Source of the DNA: Stropharia rugosoannulata
Taxonomy: Eukaryota; Basidiomycota; Agaricomycetes; Agaricales; Strophariaceae
DNA length: 64,000 nucleotides
NCBI GenBank assembly: GCA_028532985.1
Contig: JANCIK010000006.1
Span: 1,674,001-1,738,000, forward strand
Direction of reading: 5' to 3'
Part shown: positions 38,093-50,172 of the stretch, in pieces
Numbering within the stretch: position 1 is the first letter of the stretch
How the letters are laid out: the number at the start of each line of letters is the position of its first letter
Program-made: the position numbers and the translations under genes
Notes under the pieces: generated by a model
Seen by the model: only the letters and a program-made list of their open reading frames with translations
Told to the model about the DNA's origin: nothing
Database searches by the model: none

Positions 38093-40082
38093 TGCATCGT
38101 ACTTCGCTCGTAGGCAGCTGCCTCGGTATGCTTGACGACAGGTCCTATGCACCCACCCACCGAGTGTGGGAGCGTCACAAAGTGTGAATGAAGTACTCCG
38201 TCCCCGTCGCTAAAATTAAATAGCAGCTCGCGTGTCTTGGAGAGTCCCGGCGCACTTGGGGTTAACGCTTAACAGCAGGTCCGTGTAGATGTCAGCCCGG
38301 GTCACTGCGCTGCATGAATGAAAGGGAGGCCAGCGGCTAGCTGGCCCACACGTGCGAGTCCCCGCATCTGGGTATTATACTGCGCAGCGGTCAAGAAGTT
38401 CAACGGGGATGTGCAAGAAATGAATCGTGAATCATGAATCATGATGAAAGAGGTCAGCAGCGCGTTTCAAGCTTCAAGCCGCGCACCGTTTCCCAGGCGC
38501 CGGGGCCGTGCGGGGGGGCGTCCTCCTGAGTTCAACGTCGTCCATCGACTCAACCACGGGAAACTCACGGACGATGCCTATCGCACAATACACATCTCAA
38601 TAAGTCCCACCAAACGCAAAATAATGATAGCAATGTAGCCCTAGAGACCGCTCTGCATTCAACAAAGCCAGCGCACGCCGCGCAGAATTAAGCCTAATAC
38701 AAAATCGCGGAGCCCCGGACTTCACAAACAATTTAATAATTGCCCATACCGTGAGCCTGCGGCTACTCAGTATGTACATATATCGCCTCCTCTGCTACGA
38801 CTGTTGCGACTGGAGACAGGGAGGCGAGTCGTGATGGGGGTCAGATGGTCGCACTTCGGGACGGCCAAGTTCCGCTTGCGGCTGATTCTACATACCCATA
38901 CTTACTTTTAGGTATCCGAGTCGTCGCGACATTGGCCGCCGGACCCCATTTTGGACAGGCACTTTAATTCTTGTGTGAAGTTGGTGTGAAGCCACCGACG
39001 CACCACCATCTAAATGCGGCTAACATGGAGACTTCTTGCCAATGCAGCATCTACTATTGGATGCAAGCTCCCACAAAGCTCCCATTCAGAATCACTGTAT
39101 AGAGAAGCGTTACAAGAAGCCAAAGGAATAGAATCTTCCTTTGGTCATGGCTTGCAACTTGGCAACCCAGAAATTTTCAGAAATTCAGCTAGTCTTCTGC
39201 GCGAACTGGTACGGCAAGCGCTAATTTACAAAAAAAAATAAAGAGAGACGGATGAAGCCGACTGCAGACAACGGTTTTTTTTCAAACCTAGGATTTCTCC
39301 CAGAGGTTTTTACATACAGCGAAAGATCAGACAAATGTGCATCTAGAGACAGATAATTCAGAGATGAAAGTTGTACATGTGAGTAGAAATTATGATGAGA
39401 CAGGAAGATGATGGGTGACTGGTAAGGAGCTGGAAGAATAAAACACAAGAGTAAGTGTAGCAGTAGGATAAGCGAAGATAACACAAGAAGCAGATGAATA
39501 ATAGGTGGGGGAAAGCACAAAGCGATAAGCGTAGCTCTACGGAAGTACTGAGAGATAAGAATCGGAGCTGTCCGTCGGAGCGGAGGTGACACGAGCACGA
39601 GCCAGCACAGGATTAAAACAAAACCAAGACAGCAAAAAAAAAAAATTCAACAAGGTTATCTGGGGCGGGGGGTAAAAGAGGTGTACAATAAAACAACAAG
39701 GCGAAAAGAAAATGGCAAACACGAAGCAGCCAGATAAAACGACCCACGCCACAAACAAGTTGATGGTGGGCATTATCCAAAATGCGTATGATGACAACGA
39801 CCCGGCGGCAAGCTATTGAAGGTGTACCGGTAAAAATGGAGCCTGAACGACGTGCATCTGCAACGTGGTGAAGGGCAAGAGAAAGAAAGGAGGGATGCTG
39901 ATAGAAAAAGGCGACTTGGACAAAATAATTTAACCGCCCCAGCTTGCATGGAGTTAAAGGACTAATGCACCGGCAACGGATGGAACACGGCCCCCACCTG
40001 AAACCGGGGTGCGGGTATCGCACCAGTGGTGTGACTCTCCTCAGCGTACATACAACCCAGAGCCGGAGGAGTCGTCAGGGAG

Positions 40083-43000
40083 TCATTTCATGTCCATCCC
40101 AGTGTTGAGTACGGTGTCGTCGGGATTGAACCACTGACCAAAGTCGCGTTCAAAATTTATGTCGCCGTTAGGCTGGAACAATGCTGACGGGTCAAAATCA
40201 GAGCTTATGGAATCCATAAAGCCCGTATCAAAGAGACTAATGTCGGGACCCATTCCACCCCCTCCGGACGGCATGCCTAACAGCGGCCCAGGCATGATGT
40301 TCAAATGGGTCGGCTGCTGCTGCTGCTGCTGCTGCTGTTGTTGTTGTTGCTGCTGCTGCTGCTGCTGCTGAGGGTTCGGCTGAGTACTCTGAACAGGTGT
40401 AGGTGGCGCAGTACCGCTGCCAGATGGCGGAGGATTTCTAGGAGAGCCATCAGGATTATGACTCTGTCCGGATTGCTGACCATTTGGTGGAGGGTTGCTT
40501 CCAGAAGGCTTATTGAGATTATTTACGTCTTGTTTGGCGTCCTTGGCTATGCCATTCATGGCCGGAGACGGTGGGGGCATCATGCCAGCCATCGACGGTT
40601 TATTCTGGAGGCGACTTAGCGTAGGGTTGAATTGTGGACCTGACGGCGCAGAGTTTGGACCGAATGAATGGTCAGGACCTCCAGATTTTTGCATGCGGAA
40701 TGGCTGAACATGGTGCTGTGTCTGCTGCGCAAGTTGTTGATTTACCTGTCGATACACAAAATCATGTCAACGATGTACAGTAAGACACCTATGAGCATAA
40801 CGCACATGCATCTGATGTTGTTGAGGAGACATTGATGACCCAGCTCCATGTGGACCAACTGGCATCATAGGAGGCATCCCACCCGGAGGGCCGCCCATCG
40901 GCGGTTGCTGTAATCCAGGATGTTGCTGCTGAGGTGGGCCACCATTCATGTTGCGCATCATCATCATTGGATTCATTTGGTGTGATGACTGCCCTGAAGG
41001 TAGTTGTCCAGACGGAGATTGTCCCGGAAGGAGCGTATTCGGATAAGGAGGAAGTGAGGAAGATTCCCCAGGCGACCGTCTAATGCGTTTTTCGGGTGGG
41101 GAGGGAAGAGTCTCGTGCTATGTTTAGAGTTGAGATTAGTGCGAACCAGAGGACGAACCTTTCACTCACTTCCTCTCCAGGCGATGTACTACTACGTTTA
41201 TTTACCTGCCGTGGAGGCGGCCTTTGATGTGGTGGACCAGGAGTTTGCATCATCCCTGATGGACCTGGGCCATCTTTTCTTGGTTGCTGACGTTGTCGCC
41301 ACGTATGTATTATTCGTTGCTGAAGGGTTGATCATTAGTATGGTGAACACAACGAAAAATGCCTCATAAGGAGCAAATATTAACAAATTAGTCTAACTAT
41401 TTGCTAGCCTTTAAAAAGCGGATCCAAATACCCCACACATGCGATCAAAGTGATCGAAAATGAAGAACAAATGAAATAAATAAATGTTGATCGGGCTTCA
41501 GGTTGATCGGCAAAAAGCAAACAAGCAAAGACAAAAAAAAAATTGACGCAGAAAAGAATGCTTACCTTCTCGGGCATGCTCAAGTTCGAAATATCTTTGT
41601 CTCCGCATCCTAGCTCCAGCTTGATACTAGTCATGACAGCCTGAGGAATTTGCATGATATCGTGATTCATTTGGTCTGGGGTACTTCCAGGAACCATTCC
41701 TGCGTTGCTATTCATACTGACTGGAATAGCAAGGTTGTTTTGCCCCTGATTACTAGGACCCATACCCATAGGACCTCCAGGAGTTTGTCGTGCAGCAAGA
41801 GAAGGACTCGGTTGAGGTTGTGACATCATACCGCCTCGGGGAGTGTTGGTTCTACTAGGTGGACGTCCGCCTTGATGCTGTGGGTGCTGATAACCTGGTG
41901 TAGGGGGACCTTGTTGCTGCTGCTGCATTTGAGGTTGTCCAGGGTTCAAGGGACCCATACCTGGCGGCGCACCATTAGGCGGCAGCATCGCTCCTCTATT
42001 CATCGGCGTCATATGCGGTGATGGTCCTAACTGTGCCATTGGCGGTTGTTGCCCAGGGCCCCCTTGGGGATGACCAGGTTGATTTGAGGGTCCTTGTCCA
42101 GGAGGCATTTGCGGCGTTGGATGTCCAGGTGCACCAGCATTATGCTGGGGGGAGTGCGACATAGTAGGACTACTGTGGAACGGGCCGCCGTTGGGTGGGC
42201 CTCGGGGTTGTTGAGATACACCATTCATCATCGGAGGTGGACGCTGCGGATTCGGTGGCATTTGGAATGGCATATTTTGATTAGCCATACCTTGTGGTGG
42301 CGGAGGAGGACCATTCCCACCAGAAACGGGTCCAGTCATTCCGTTTGGTTGTGCAGGAGGATGATTACCCATTCCACCGAAGTTCATTGATGAACCCGGT
42401 TGCATCTGTTGCGCTGTCTGGGACTGGGGTTGTCCGCCCATCGGGTTCATAGGTACTCCATTCGGTATTGCGCCGTTGGCCATATACGTCGAGGGCGGCC
42501 TGTTCATTGACGGTAGACCATTAGGTAGGCGAGCCATTTGTTGAGATTGGGCCGGAAGCGGTTGTGTCGGTGGCTGAGATGGTTGGGCCGCCCCTGGTCG
42601 CTGTTGAGCACGTTGCGCAGCTTGGTGCTGTCAATAAATGAGTTCAACTTTCTTTTCAATGAGTAGAGAATAATCCTACTGCTGTGTAAATTAGACCATC
42701 CTCAGAACCCCCACCATTTGACTTGGCTTGAAAAAGCACCCAAAATACACTCCACCACCTGGACCCAATTTATAATCAGTGACAATGATTTGAGGTGCAA
42801 ACAAAGGGGAGACCGTGACGCACTCGAAGAGTAGGCCTTGCCTAGCGTTGATGGGTGGTGCAGCGTCAGATGCAATCTCGGCTTCCGACATTAGCTCTTT
42901 AGCCGTCTTGCGATAGCCACGCTTAGAGCAGTAGTCGTGGATGTAGATGTTAAACCTGTTACAAAGGAGAATTAGTAACGATGGGTGAGTAAACCAATGA

Positions 43001-43105
43001 GAACAATATTCAGCACGGTACACACATCTTGTCTCCCTCCCATGATACAGGCGGGGTGATGTTAATAGGGTTTGCAGTGTCCGAGATAGGTGTAGTTGTC
43101 GACAT
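40083..43105 (-). CDS. LisH-domain transcriptional regulator, Flo8/Som1 type
   Basis: Seven exons, complement of 40083-40745, 40806-41117, 41170-41319, 41566-42627, 42680-42758, 42824-42955 and 43026-43105, give 825 residues. After MSTTTPISDTANP comes a LisH/LUFS block at residues about 26-75: MFNIYIHDYCSKRGYRKTAK, PPINARQGLLFEWWSVFWVLF. This form is typical of fungal Flo8/SomA regulators and of plant LEUNIG and animal SSBP relatives. The rest is Pro/Gln/Gly/Met-rich, apart from a short charged segment (MPEKQRIIHTWRQRQQ) encoded on both sides of a 246-nt intron. A Q19 tract lies at 731-749. In other fungi Flo8-type proteins act with cAMP/PKA signalling to control adhesion, filamentation and development. 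The C-terminus (FERDFGQWFNPDD) looks like an acidic/aromatic activation motif. Confidence 0.9.
40314..40370 (-). repeat. CAG/CAA tract encoding Q19
   Basis: 19 consecutive Gln codons, CAG-rich at both ends with four CAA in the middle, in the last exon of the LisH gene. Confidence 0.95.
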
Positions 43106-43691
43106 GTTCTGGGAGATGACTGCCATCCAACGGAATGGCGGAAAAATGGGGGATAATAGGTAATAGTATGTAGGAGGGTTAGGCGAAAGCGGGAGAGGCG
43201 GAGCAGAAGCGCAGAGGTGCTCGGTTTTGTGACCTGTGTGGGAGTGTGTGGGATAGTGTTACAGGGTCCGAGATTCGACCTGACAGCGTCAGAGAGAAAG
43301 GCGGCTGGGATCGCTCGAACGTGGCCAGATATAACAATCCGACGGAAAGACAGTGAAAGGCGAACTAGGGAGAAAAGGCAAACCGGGTTTCTCCTGCGAT
43401 GGACAGTCGTAGGCCTGGTCGGCGGGTCCAGGGTCTGCCTGGCTGGCGGTGACGGTGTGGTCGCAGTGATCGGATGGCGGCGCGGCTGATGGCAGGCTGG
43501 AGCAGCTGCGAGCAACGGCGTCGAGGATGGATAGAAGACGGGCAGAACGTCGTCAACGGTGGTGGTGTGCTGGAGACGATAGCTCGCTAGCGAGAGCAGA
43601 GCGGATGGGAAGCGCGAGGGGAAAGGCCAAACATGGGCAACTCCATTTCATATGCCGCCCGAAACAACGGCATCTGCCGACTGTGCCTACG
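43106..43691. other. Spacer: LisH-gene promoter and 3' flank of the START gene
   Basis: 586 bp between two minus-strand genes. The open frames here are in antisense or overlapping phases without support. No clear TATA box is seen on the minus strand. Confidence 0.5.
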
Positions 43692-46600
43692 CTACTGTCT
43701 ACGCACAACAGCCACCTGCAGATCCCACCCGCCCCACAGGTACTTTATTTCTACAAGCCTCCTTATTTCCCTCCATCCGCTCACGCCCTCCTCCGCATCC
43801 CCCAGGTCAGTCACTACATAGATAAAGTCCGCCGGCGACAGCAGCGAACGCAGCAGTGACCCCAGCAGAAATGCGATCAATCCAACAAACAGCACCGTTG
43901 CAAGTGGATATGCGCCGCCCCGTTGCTGTGCAGGCGTCGTAGCCACCTCGCCTCTAGTCGCCGCTCCGTCGCCCGCGTCTGCGACGACGCCTCCCCCTTC
44001 GCCCTGCATTGCCCCGGCCGGATCTGTCCCGGCCATCCCGGCCGCCTCACTGCTACTGCTAGCTCTGCTCGTCGAGCGGGCGATCATGATAGAGCCTCCT
44101 GTAAATCTTGTTAATGGATTCGGATATCCTTGGAAGAATCCCAGAAGGCCACCGGATCCACTAGAAGCCGCATGCTCTACATGAGGCCCGCCAGCTGCTG
44201 CTACCTCGTTCTTGGTCTACACACCCAGCAACAGCAAGGTGCAACGCAATGATGATAAAGGTCGACGGATAAATATATGTCAAACGTCAGCTATCTATTT
44301 CCGTTGACAGTGTTGCACTTAGAAATACATACCGTGTTCGGAGAATCTTCGACCGCACTATTTCTCTCGTACGCGTTACTCGTGTCATCTATTTTCTCGG
44401 CCGCGCTTTGCTGAGAACTGCCCTCTTGACCTGCCTTGTTCCCCTCCGAGGCAATATCGGAGAGCAGGAGGTCATCTGCGACGGCGATGGGCTCTCGCAA
44501 CTCTTGAGGCAGTGGTTCCGCGTCGTTCGGCATCCTAATATTTCCTGAAGTGGTTAGCATACGTATTTAAAAACATGCAGAACATTTAATAAAATGAAAG
44601 GTAAAACAAGCGTTGGGCGTAAAAGATGGTCAGCGAAGCTGCACGCGCAAGTCAATATGTCCACACGCGCGATATGCTGATACCTGAAATAATGATTTTA
44701 ACTTTGCAACTAGTGGAAGAACCCACCTTGAAAGAATGCCCATTCTCGCTGTCCGATCATCTAGCAGTTCTTCGCGCCCAAGTGTTGTCAAGCTCTCTCT
44801 TTCCCCAAGAATATGCACTTCTTTTCCATTAATAGAAATAACCCCTTTAGTGCACTCACTAATAGGGTTGACTGTGAGCTCCACAATCGCTCCTCCGTTT
44901 TCAAGAACCCGCAGCCATGCAGGTTTTGGAGGAGCTGTCCTTGTCTTGCCTGTGAGTGGATCCTTGATGTTGTTCACCTGATATTGCGCAGTAGGGAGAG
45001 TCAGCCGTAGTAAATGCCGTGATGGATTCTCTGCGCTGAGGCCAGAAGAATGCAAAGGCGACGAAGGCATTGTGTATAGGCTGTAAATAAATGGAGGATT
45101 AAAGCTGGTATCTGTATCAGAAGCTGCTGTGGGTAAAGCCAGGGTAGTAGACACAGTTTTTGGCGCAGAAACCGTTGACGCTGGCCGTGTATCTCCTATG
45201 CATTTACCAAGACGCGAAAGGGAGATAGCGTCGAGGCCATATCTATGGAGTGCTACTCGCTCTCGCGCGCATGCTCGAACATCGACGGTGTAACCTCTCG
45301 TATTTCCAGCGTTGTCGCTACCAATCGTGAATAGTTTCGAATCTATAACTACCTCCATCACTATCAAATCGGGGATAGGCTTTATTTCGCCTTTCACGGT
45401 AAACGCTGTACTTGTCGTACGTCCACGAATGACGGAGCCATCAGGATGATGTAGTGTTGTTGGTGCGCCTATGCCGACGGAATGGATACTGAACGCGCTG
45501 GAGCCTGAAGACAACGCGCGTTGCCGCAGACGCGGTGGGGATATTGAAGCAGACGAAGAGGTTTGCCGTGCGATGGGCATCGCGCTAGTTAACGAAGAAT
45601 TATTTGACGGGGATTGGGAACCTGGAAAGGATGTACTATTTGGTAGCGGGGTAGGTACCGTCCCCCCTGGTATTGAAAGTGCCGGAGTTGCTGGAGTAAT
45701 CGGCGATGCAGTACGTCTGTCCAGCTTCCTATATATCGCTGAGTCTGAGGGTAAAGTATCATCTGAAATCTGCGATTCTGCTATAGTATCCCTTTGAGGA
45801 CTACGGCTGAGAGTATGGTGCTTCGGCCGTGGAGTGCTTTCGTTAACCGGGATAGTTGTAGAGGACGATGTATCGTCTCTGGAGGGTAAAGGCGTAACAA
45901 GTTCCTCGTTATTGGGGGTTCTACCGGACTGGGAACAGGCAATGGAGATCAATACGCTCGTGCTGTAAACTTTCTTCTCAGCATCGAACTTGTTATCCAA
46001 AAAAACTCGGCTATGGTCTTTACGTCTCAATTTCCATGCCATAAATGGTGCGGAGATAGAACCAGCTGAACCAGCATCGACTTTGCCAGACACAGACACA
46101 GCAGAAGCGGCGTCATCTTCATGTCTTCCTTCGCTGATTAGTAGTCCGGGTGTGGGCAGTCTCGTCATCGGCATTGTGGCTTTCACGGTATTCTTCATAT
46201 ACGCTTCCACTGCAAGTACACCACGCGCAAGAGACGCGTTTATAGCTGAGTTAAAAGCAGCAGGGATTGATCCTGCATAGTCTACTGCAACGAGTCTGGT
46301 ACACCGCGATGACGGAATTGTGTAATTCTCCTTCGTGTACGGATCGAGAGTTTCCAATATCCAGGCATCTAGATATACGCGTCCAATTGGGAGTCCATAA
46401 GAATTATACTTTTCGGGTGAAAAATCTTTCGCAGAGTCAATACTGAAAGAAGCAGATACGCAAAAGATAGCATTGCGTGTCGTAGGAGAATTGTCAGCCA
46501 CCTCACCAGGCCGTCGATTGAAAGCTGTCATTGGAGTATACTCCCGAGCCGCAACACTAGCCAGATAAAAGCCTCTGTCTCGGAAAGGAAAGCCTGCATT

Positions 46601-49600
46601 TGAAACCATAAATGCCGTCTTTGTATGTCCTCCGTAACATTGAAAAATCTGTGAAGAATCAAAACGCTCATCCCATGTCTTCCTACAATCAAGAGAGGTG
46701 ATAACTGATGCAATCTCCTCTGCAGATACGCCCTGAATGACCTTGAATCCTTTATGGATAGGAATGAAGGGCGAGATGGAAGGAATAAGTTTCCGCTCCA
46801 CGACAATTCCTTTATCTCCAACTAACGTCCACCCGTCTTGAGGCTTCGAGTGGAGGCCTTGCGTCCAAACTAGTGCCTCCAATGCGTATTGCATAGGTAG
46901 CTTGGTAGGATCCAAAGTTGACGAAACGGAGCCGGAGGAATTAGCAGGAGATATAGCGGCAACGGCTTGCTGTGTTGTCATTGTTGCTTGGTCCACTGCA
47001 TAAGTGAAAAATCTGGCAAGAGGACTAGATATCCGTGGCGCTGTGTTCGAAACGGTAACATCAGATTTCAAGGTAGGTGAGGACGCCTGTGAATCGACTT
47101 CGTCAGAACTGGTCCATTCAGCTTTCCGTCGCCGAACCACCCCTATAACCGGAGGCTGATCCAAAGGTATGCGAGTAGGTTTGACTCGTTTCTGCTTAGA
47201 TAGCGTCTTTATTTCATGATCAGGAAGTTCCTCATAGTCGACCTGCACTTTCGCTCCATTGACCATGACAAGGCCTTTCTCCTTCCCAGGAGCTCGCCTA
47301 ACAACGGCTAACAAGCGCTCATCCTCGAGAAATACGGAGTCATGCGTCATAGTTAACCACAGTCCTCCTCCTTCAGCAGACAAACGATGACGGCGGAGAC
47401 AGGTAATGGTCTGGGGTGGAGGGTCAACCACAATATCCAAAGAAGAGGCCCATGTGTCGATGTCACAGCGAAGTTCACATTCCACAGCATGATGAGTATT
47501 ATCCACAGAAGATGTTGCAGAATTAGAGGGATCGTTGGCACCAATGCTGACGCTGGTTGACCTTCTGCTTGCTGATGGCTCATAATCAATCTTGAATAAT
47601 CCTCTCTCATGATCGTATCTAAGTTCATTGGCTTTCGACCCTGCTAGTCGGGTAACGACTGGTGGACCTCCACATTTTATGGCAAATTCGCCAATCCCGG
47701 CAAGAGTGTTAATCATTTGAGTTGGTATTGACGTTTTATTAGTCCATCCTTTTGGGTCGGATTGTTCAAGAAGAGTCAAGAGAGTAGTGGTCGGGGATAA
47801 TGCTTCTATGGCCCAGCCTTGAAGATCAACTTGTGTGCGAATAACGTTCGGTTCAGCAGGAGGAATATGTGGGAAGAGGTGAGGATCATCTGCTGAGAAC
47901 GAGAATACATGTATCGTAGTTGAAGACTTGTAAACCGTTTTTAAAACAACGGCGTCGCGGCCACTGTACGTAGTCTTGGTTCAATATTGGGATTCATGTT
48001 ACTCAAAATTTGTCGACTTACTTGACGGGCCAGGCGGGCTTTGTTTTAACATGCCACAGCTCTGTGAGCTCATTAATATCTTCCAAAAGCACGCCATCTT
48101 CGTGTTGTTTGTCCCAGTATACCCGAGCACCAGGCGACACAACGGCTGCATACAAGTCCCACAGGCCTACGCCAACGAAAGTGGCTTCAGCTCTATAGAC
48201 AACTAAAGTGGGATCTATAGAATCCAGTTGTGTCACTGACACGCCTCTAGCTTCGGTGGCTGGTCGAAAGTCAGATATATCGAATAACAACAAATCAATT
48301 TGTCACGTACTGCGTTTCCATTTGGCCTCTGGTTCTTGCAGTAACGACGAAAAGTATATGTAATTTCTCTTCACCTTGGACAATATCGACTTCTCCGCTG
48401 CAGCCGTTCGTTCAGTCGGCCTAATAGGTGGCATACCGAGCATGGAAGAGCCATTACTGCTAACCGTACCCATAGATGATGTCGTCTGAGTACTGAGATC
48501 TACTGCACTAGCAACGTCTTGCAATATCTTTTGCGGTATGATTCTTGCTAATGGGTCACGCTCCTCGACGTCTTGGATTTTAGTGGCAAGGCCATTCAAC
48601 CTGAGTCCACGAGTTCCTCCAGCAACTTCAATAACTACTTTAACTTTGAGGACCGAATCGTCATTAACCAAGGCGCCATGGGTAATGCGGAGCAGCACTT
48701 GGTCATATGAGGTTACAGATGCATTGGAGTGACTGCGTATTGCATGTGCGGACCAAGGGAGGCTTTCGACTTCTTCCGAGGACCCCTTCATCGCCACCTG
48801 AACATCCCACCCTGAATAAGAAGGTAATATGCACTCGATAGATCTTGTCAAACGTCGGTGTTCCCGGAGAGCGTGGACTTCATCCATTCCTTGAAGCCCA
48901 ATCTCGTGATGTAGAGAATTATCTTCATCGTCGGGGATGATGGAATAATCGATGGAAAGAGCCTCTCTGTCCAATTGATAATGAACACGTTCGATTGAGA
49001 CGCCATTGCCGTACCCCGCTAATTTGGGGACTCGATTGCCGCGTTTGATGACAGCTTTAAGCAGGCTGAGAGTCATGGTCGATAATTGTTGTATTAGTGA
49101 GGTGGTAGAGGACCCGAATCCCCACAAGGACTTCAAATCATGTTGCCAAAAGCATGTTACACGGAGTCTGTAACTGGATGATAGTTTCTTGCCGTCCGTT
49201 GGCGAAGTCGGCTGCGGTTGAATATGTTGAATGCACCATGCAAATACTAAGTAATGTAAGTCCAACCGTTCCTAAAATTCTGCGACATCATGCGTACAAT
49301 GTACATGAGACCTCACAAATGGAGGTGAAGGGCGAAGATATGCTGGTTCGTCAGACGATCGTGGAAGGGATGTAGTGATATCAATTAAGGTCGTGTCGTC
49401 GTAAAATGCTCGTGAAATAGTTATAGAATCTCTTGGACTGTAAAGGCATTAAAGAACTGTTCATTATAAAGACATTGAAGCGACACATACTTTGCAGGCC
49501 ACCCCAACGCATAATTGGTCTTCGAGATGCGGGTATTTCTATCAAACATTTCCAACAGATGTGCGTCTTCAACGGCAGGGTCCCATTCCTGCCTGAGCTC

Positions 49601-49951
49601 TGGCGTCGTTAAAACTGCTTTCCATGGTTCTAGAGACATTTGTTCATCAGCAACTGGAACTTCAAGAACCATCCTGTAGACGTCTTCTCCCCCATTATTC
49701 GATTTACGATGGACAACAACATCAGCAACTTCAGGAATAGCTGGGGGTCGGATCTTCGCTTTCTGTTTGCTCGACGAGGTTTCGCCTGGATGTGGAAGAC
49801 GTTTCCAGTCTGTGGAAGAGGAAACGAGGAGCTGCCGGAAATGTGTTTCCGCGTCGCTCAATGCAGAGTACCAAGATTGTTTCAGCCTTAACAATTCATG
49901 ACGTTCAGTATTGCTCTGCAGGATATAACGAATAGATGAACCTTGAGCCAT
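43692..49951 (-). CDS. START-domain membrane protein (multi-START, C-terminal anchor)
   Basis: Seven exons, complement of 43692-44216, 44333-44534, 44727-47963, 48022-48259, 48311-49271, 49317-49437 and 49491-49951, give 1914 residues. START-like modules are seen at residues about 1-230 (LEPWKAVLTTPELRQEWDPAVED, LGWPA), 480-640 (PAWPVNGRDAVVLK, SADDPHLFP) and 960-1190 (CRKTWDERFDSSQIFQCYGG, FPFRDRGFYLASVA, YAGSIPAAFNSAI). A single transmembrane helix follows near 1843-1863 (YPLATVLFVGLIAFLLGSLL), then a conserved ADFIYVV ... GWDLQVAVVRR end. START folds carry sterols or phospholipids, so a membrane-anchored lipid-transfer or contact-site role is likely. The 192-nt intron at 44535-44726 joins AG|G to ATG CCG; treating 43692-44533 as a separate gene would leave only about 20 nt between genes. 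Alternative splicing inside that intron is possible. Confidence 0.85.
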
Positions 49952-50172
49952 CTGACATAATTATTTGCCCAGAATTAAGAATTAAGATATAAAACAAGTA
50001 GCAAACAAGTAGAAAGCAAAAGTTGTGGGGCAAGCTCAAGGCTGATGCAATGACCCACCGCGCGCCGCGTTTGGCAAACACGCCACATGGGTTCCAGGCG
50101 GTTGAGTGCCGCATTTGGGATCAATCAATTATGACTCGAATAAATCCCGAACAACTTCTCCTTCTTCCACCT
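49952..50172. promoter_or_regulatory. Bidirectional promoter, START gene / pyridoxal kinase
   Basis: The two start codons are 221 bp apart and point outward. The interval contains ATAATTATTTG near the START side and a GCGCGCCGCG core near 50061 in the middle. No TATA box is evident for either gene. In-frame ATGs at 50131 and earlier on the kinase side are less like the family start. Confidence 0.6.

Larger units (their letters stand above)
34956..40082. other. 5.1 kb gene-free region upstream of the HSF gene
   Basis: Neighbouring coding genes stop at 34955 and start again at 40083, all on the minus strand. Open frames between them are short, overlap on both strands, and lack credible splice structure. 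A TATAAATAG box at 35591 (plus) precedes a short ATG frame at 35604 (84 codons) without recognisable features. Microsatellites are listed separately. The region could be a long promoter for the HSF gene or contain non-coding RNA genes; sequence alone does not tell. Confidence 0.5.

Noticed and set aside
43692..44533. Separate two-exon gene for a single-pass membrane protein
   Set aside because: It would start about 20 nt after the neighbouring stop on the same strand. An in-phase GT-AG intron makes it the C-terminus of the START gene, and the conserved end fits that family as I remember it.
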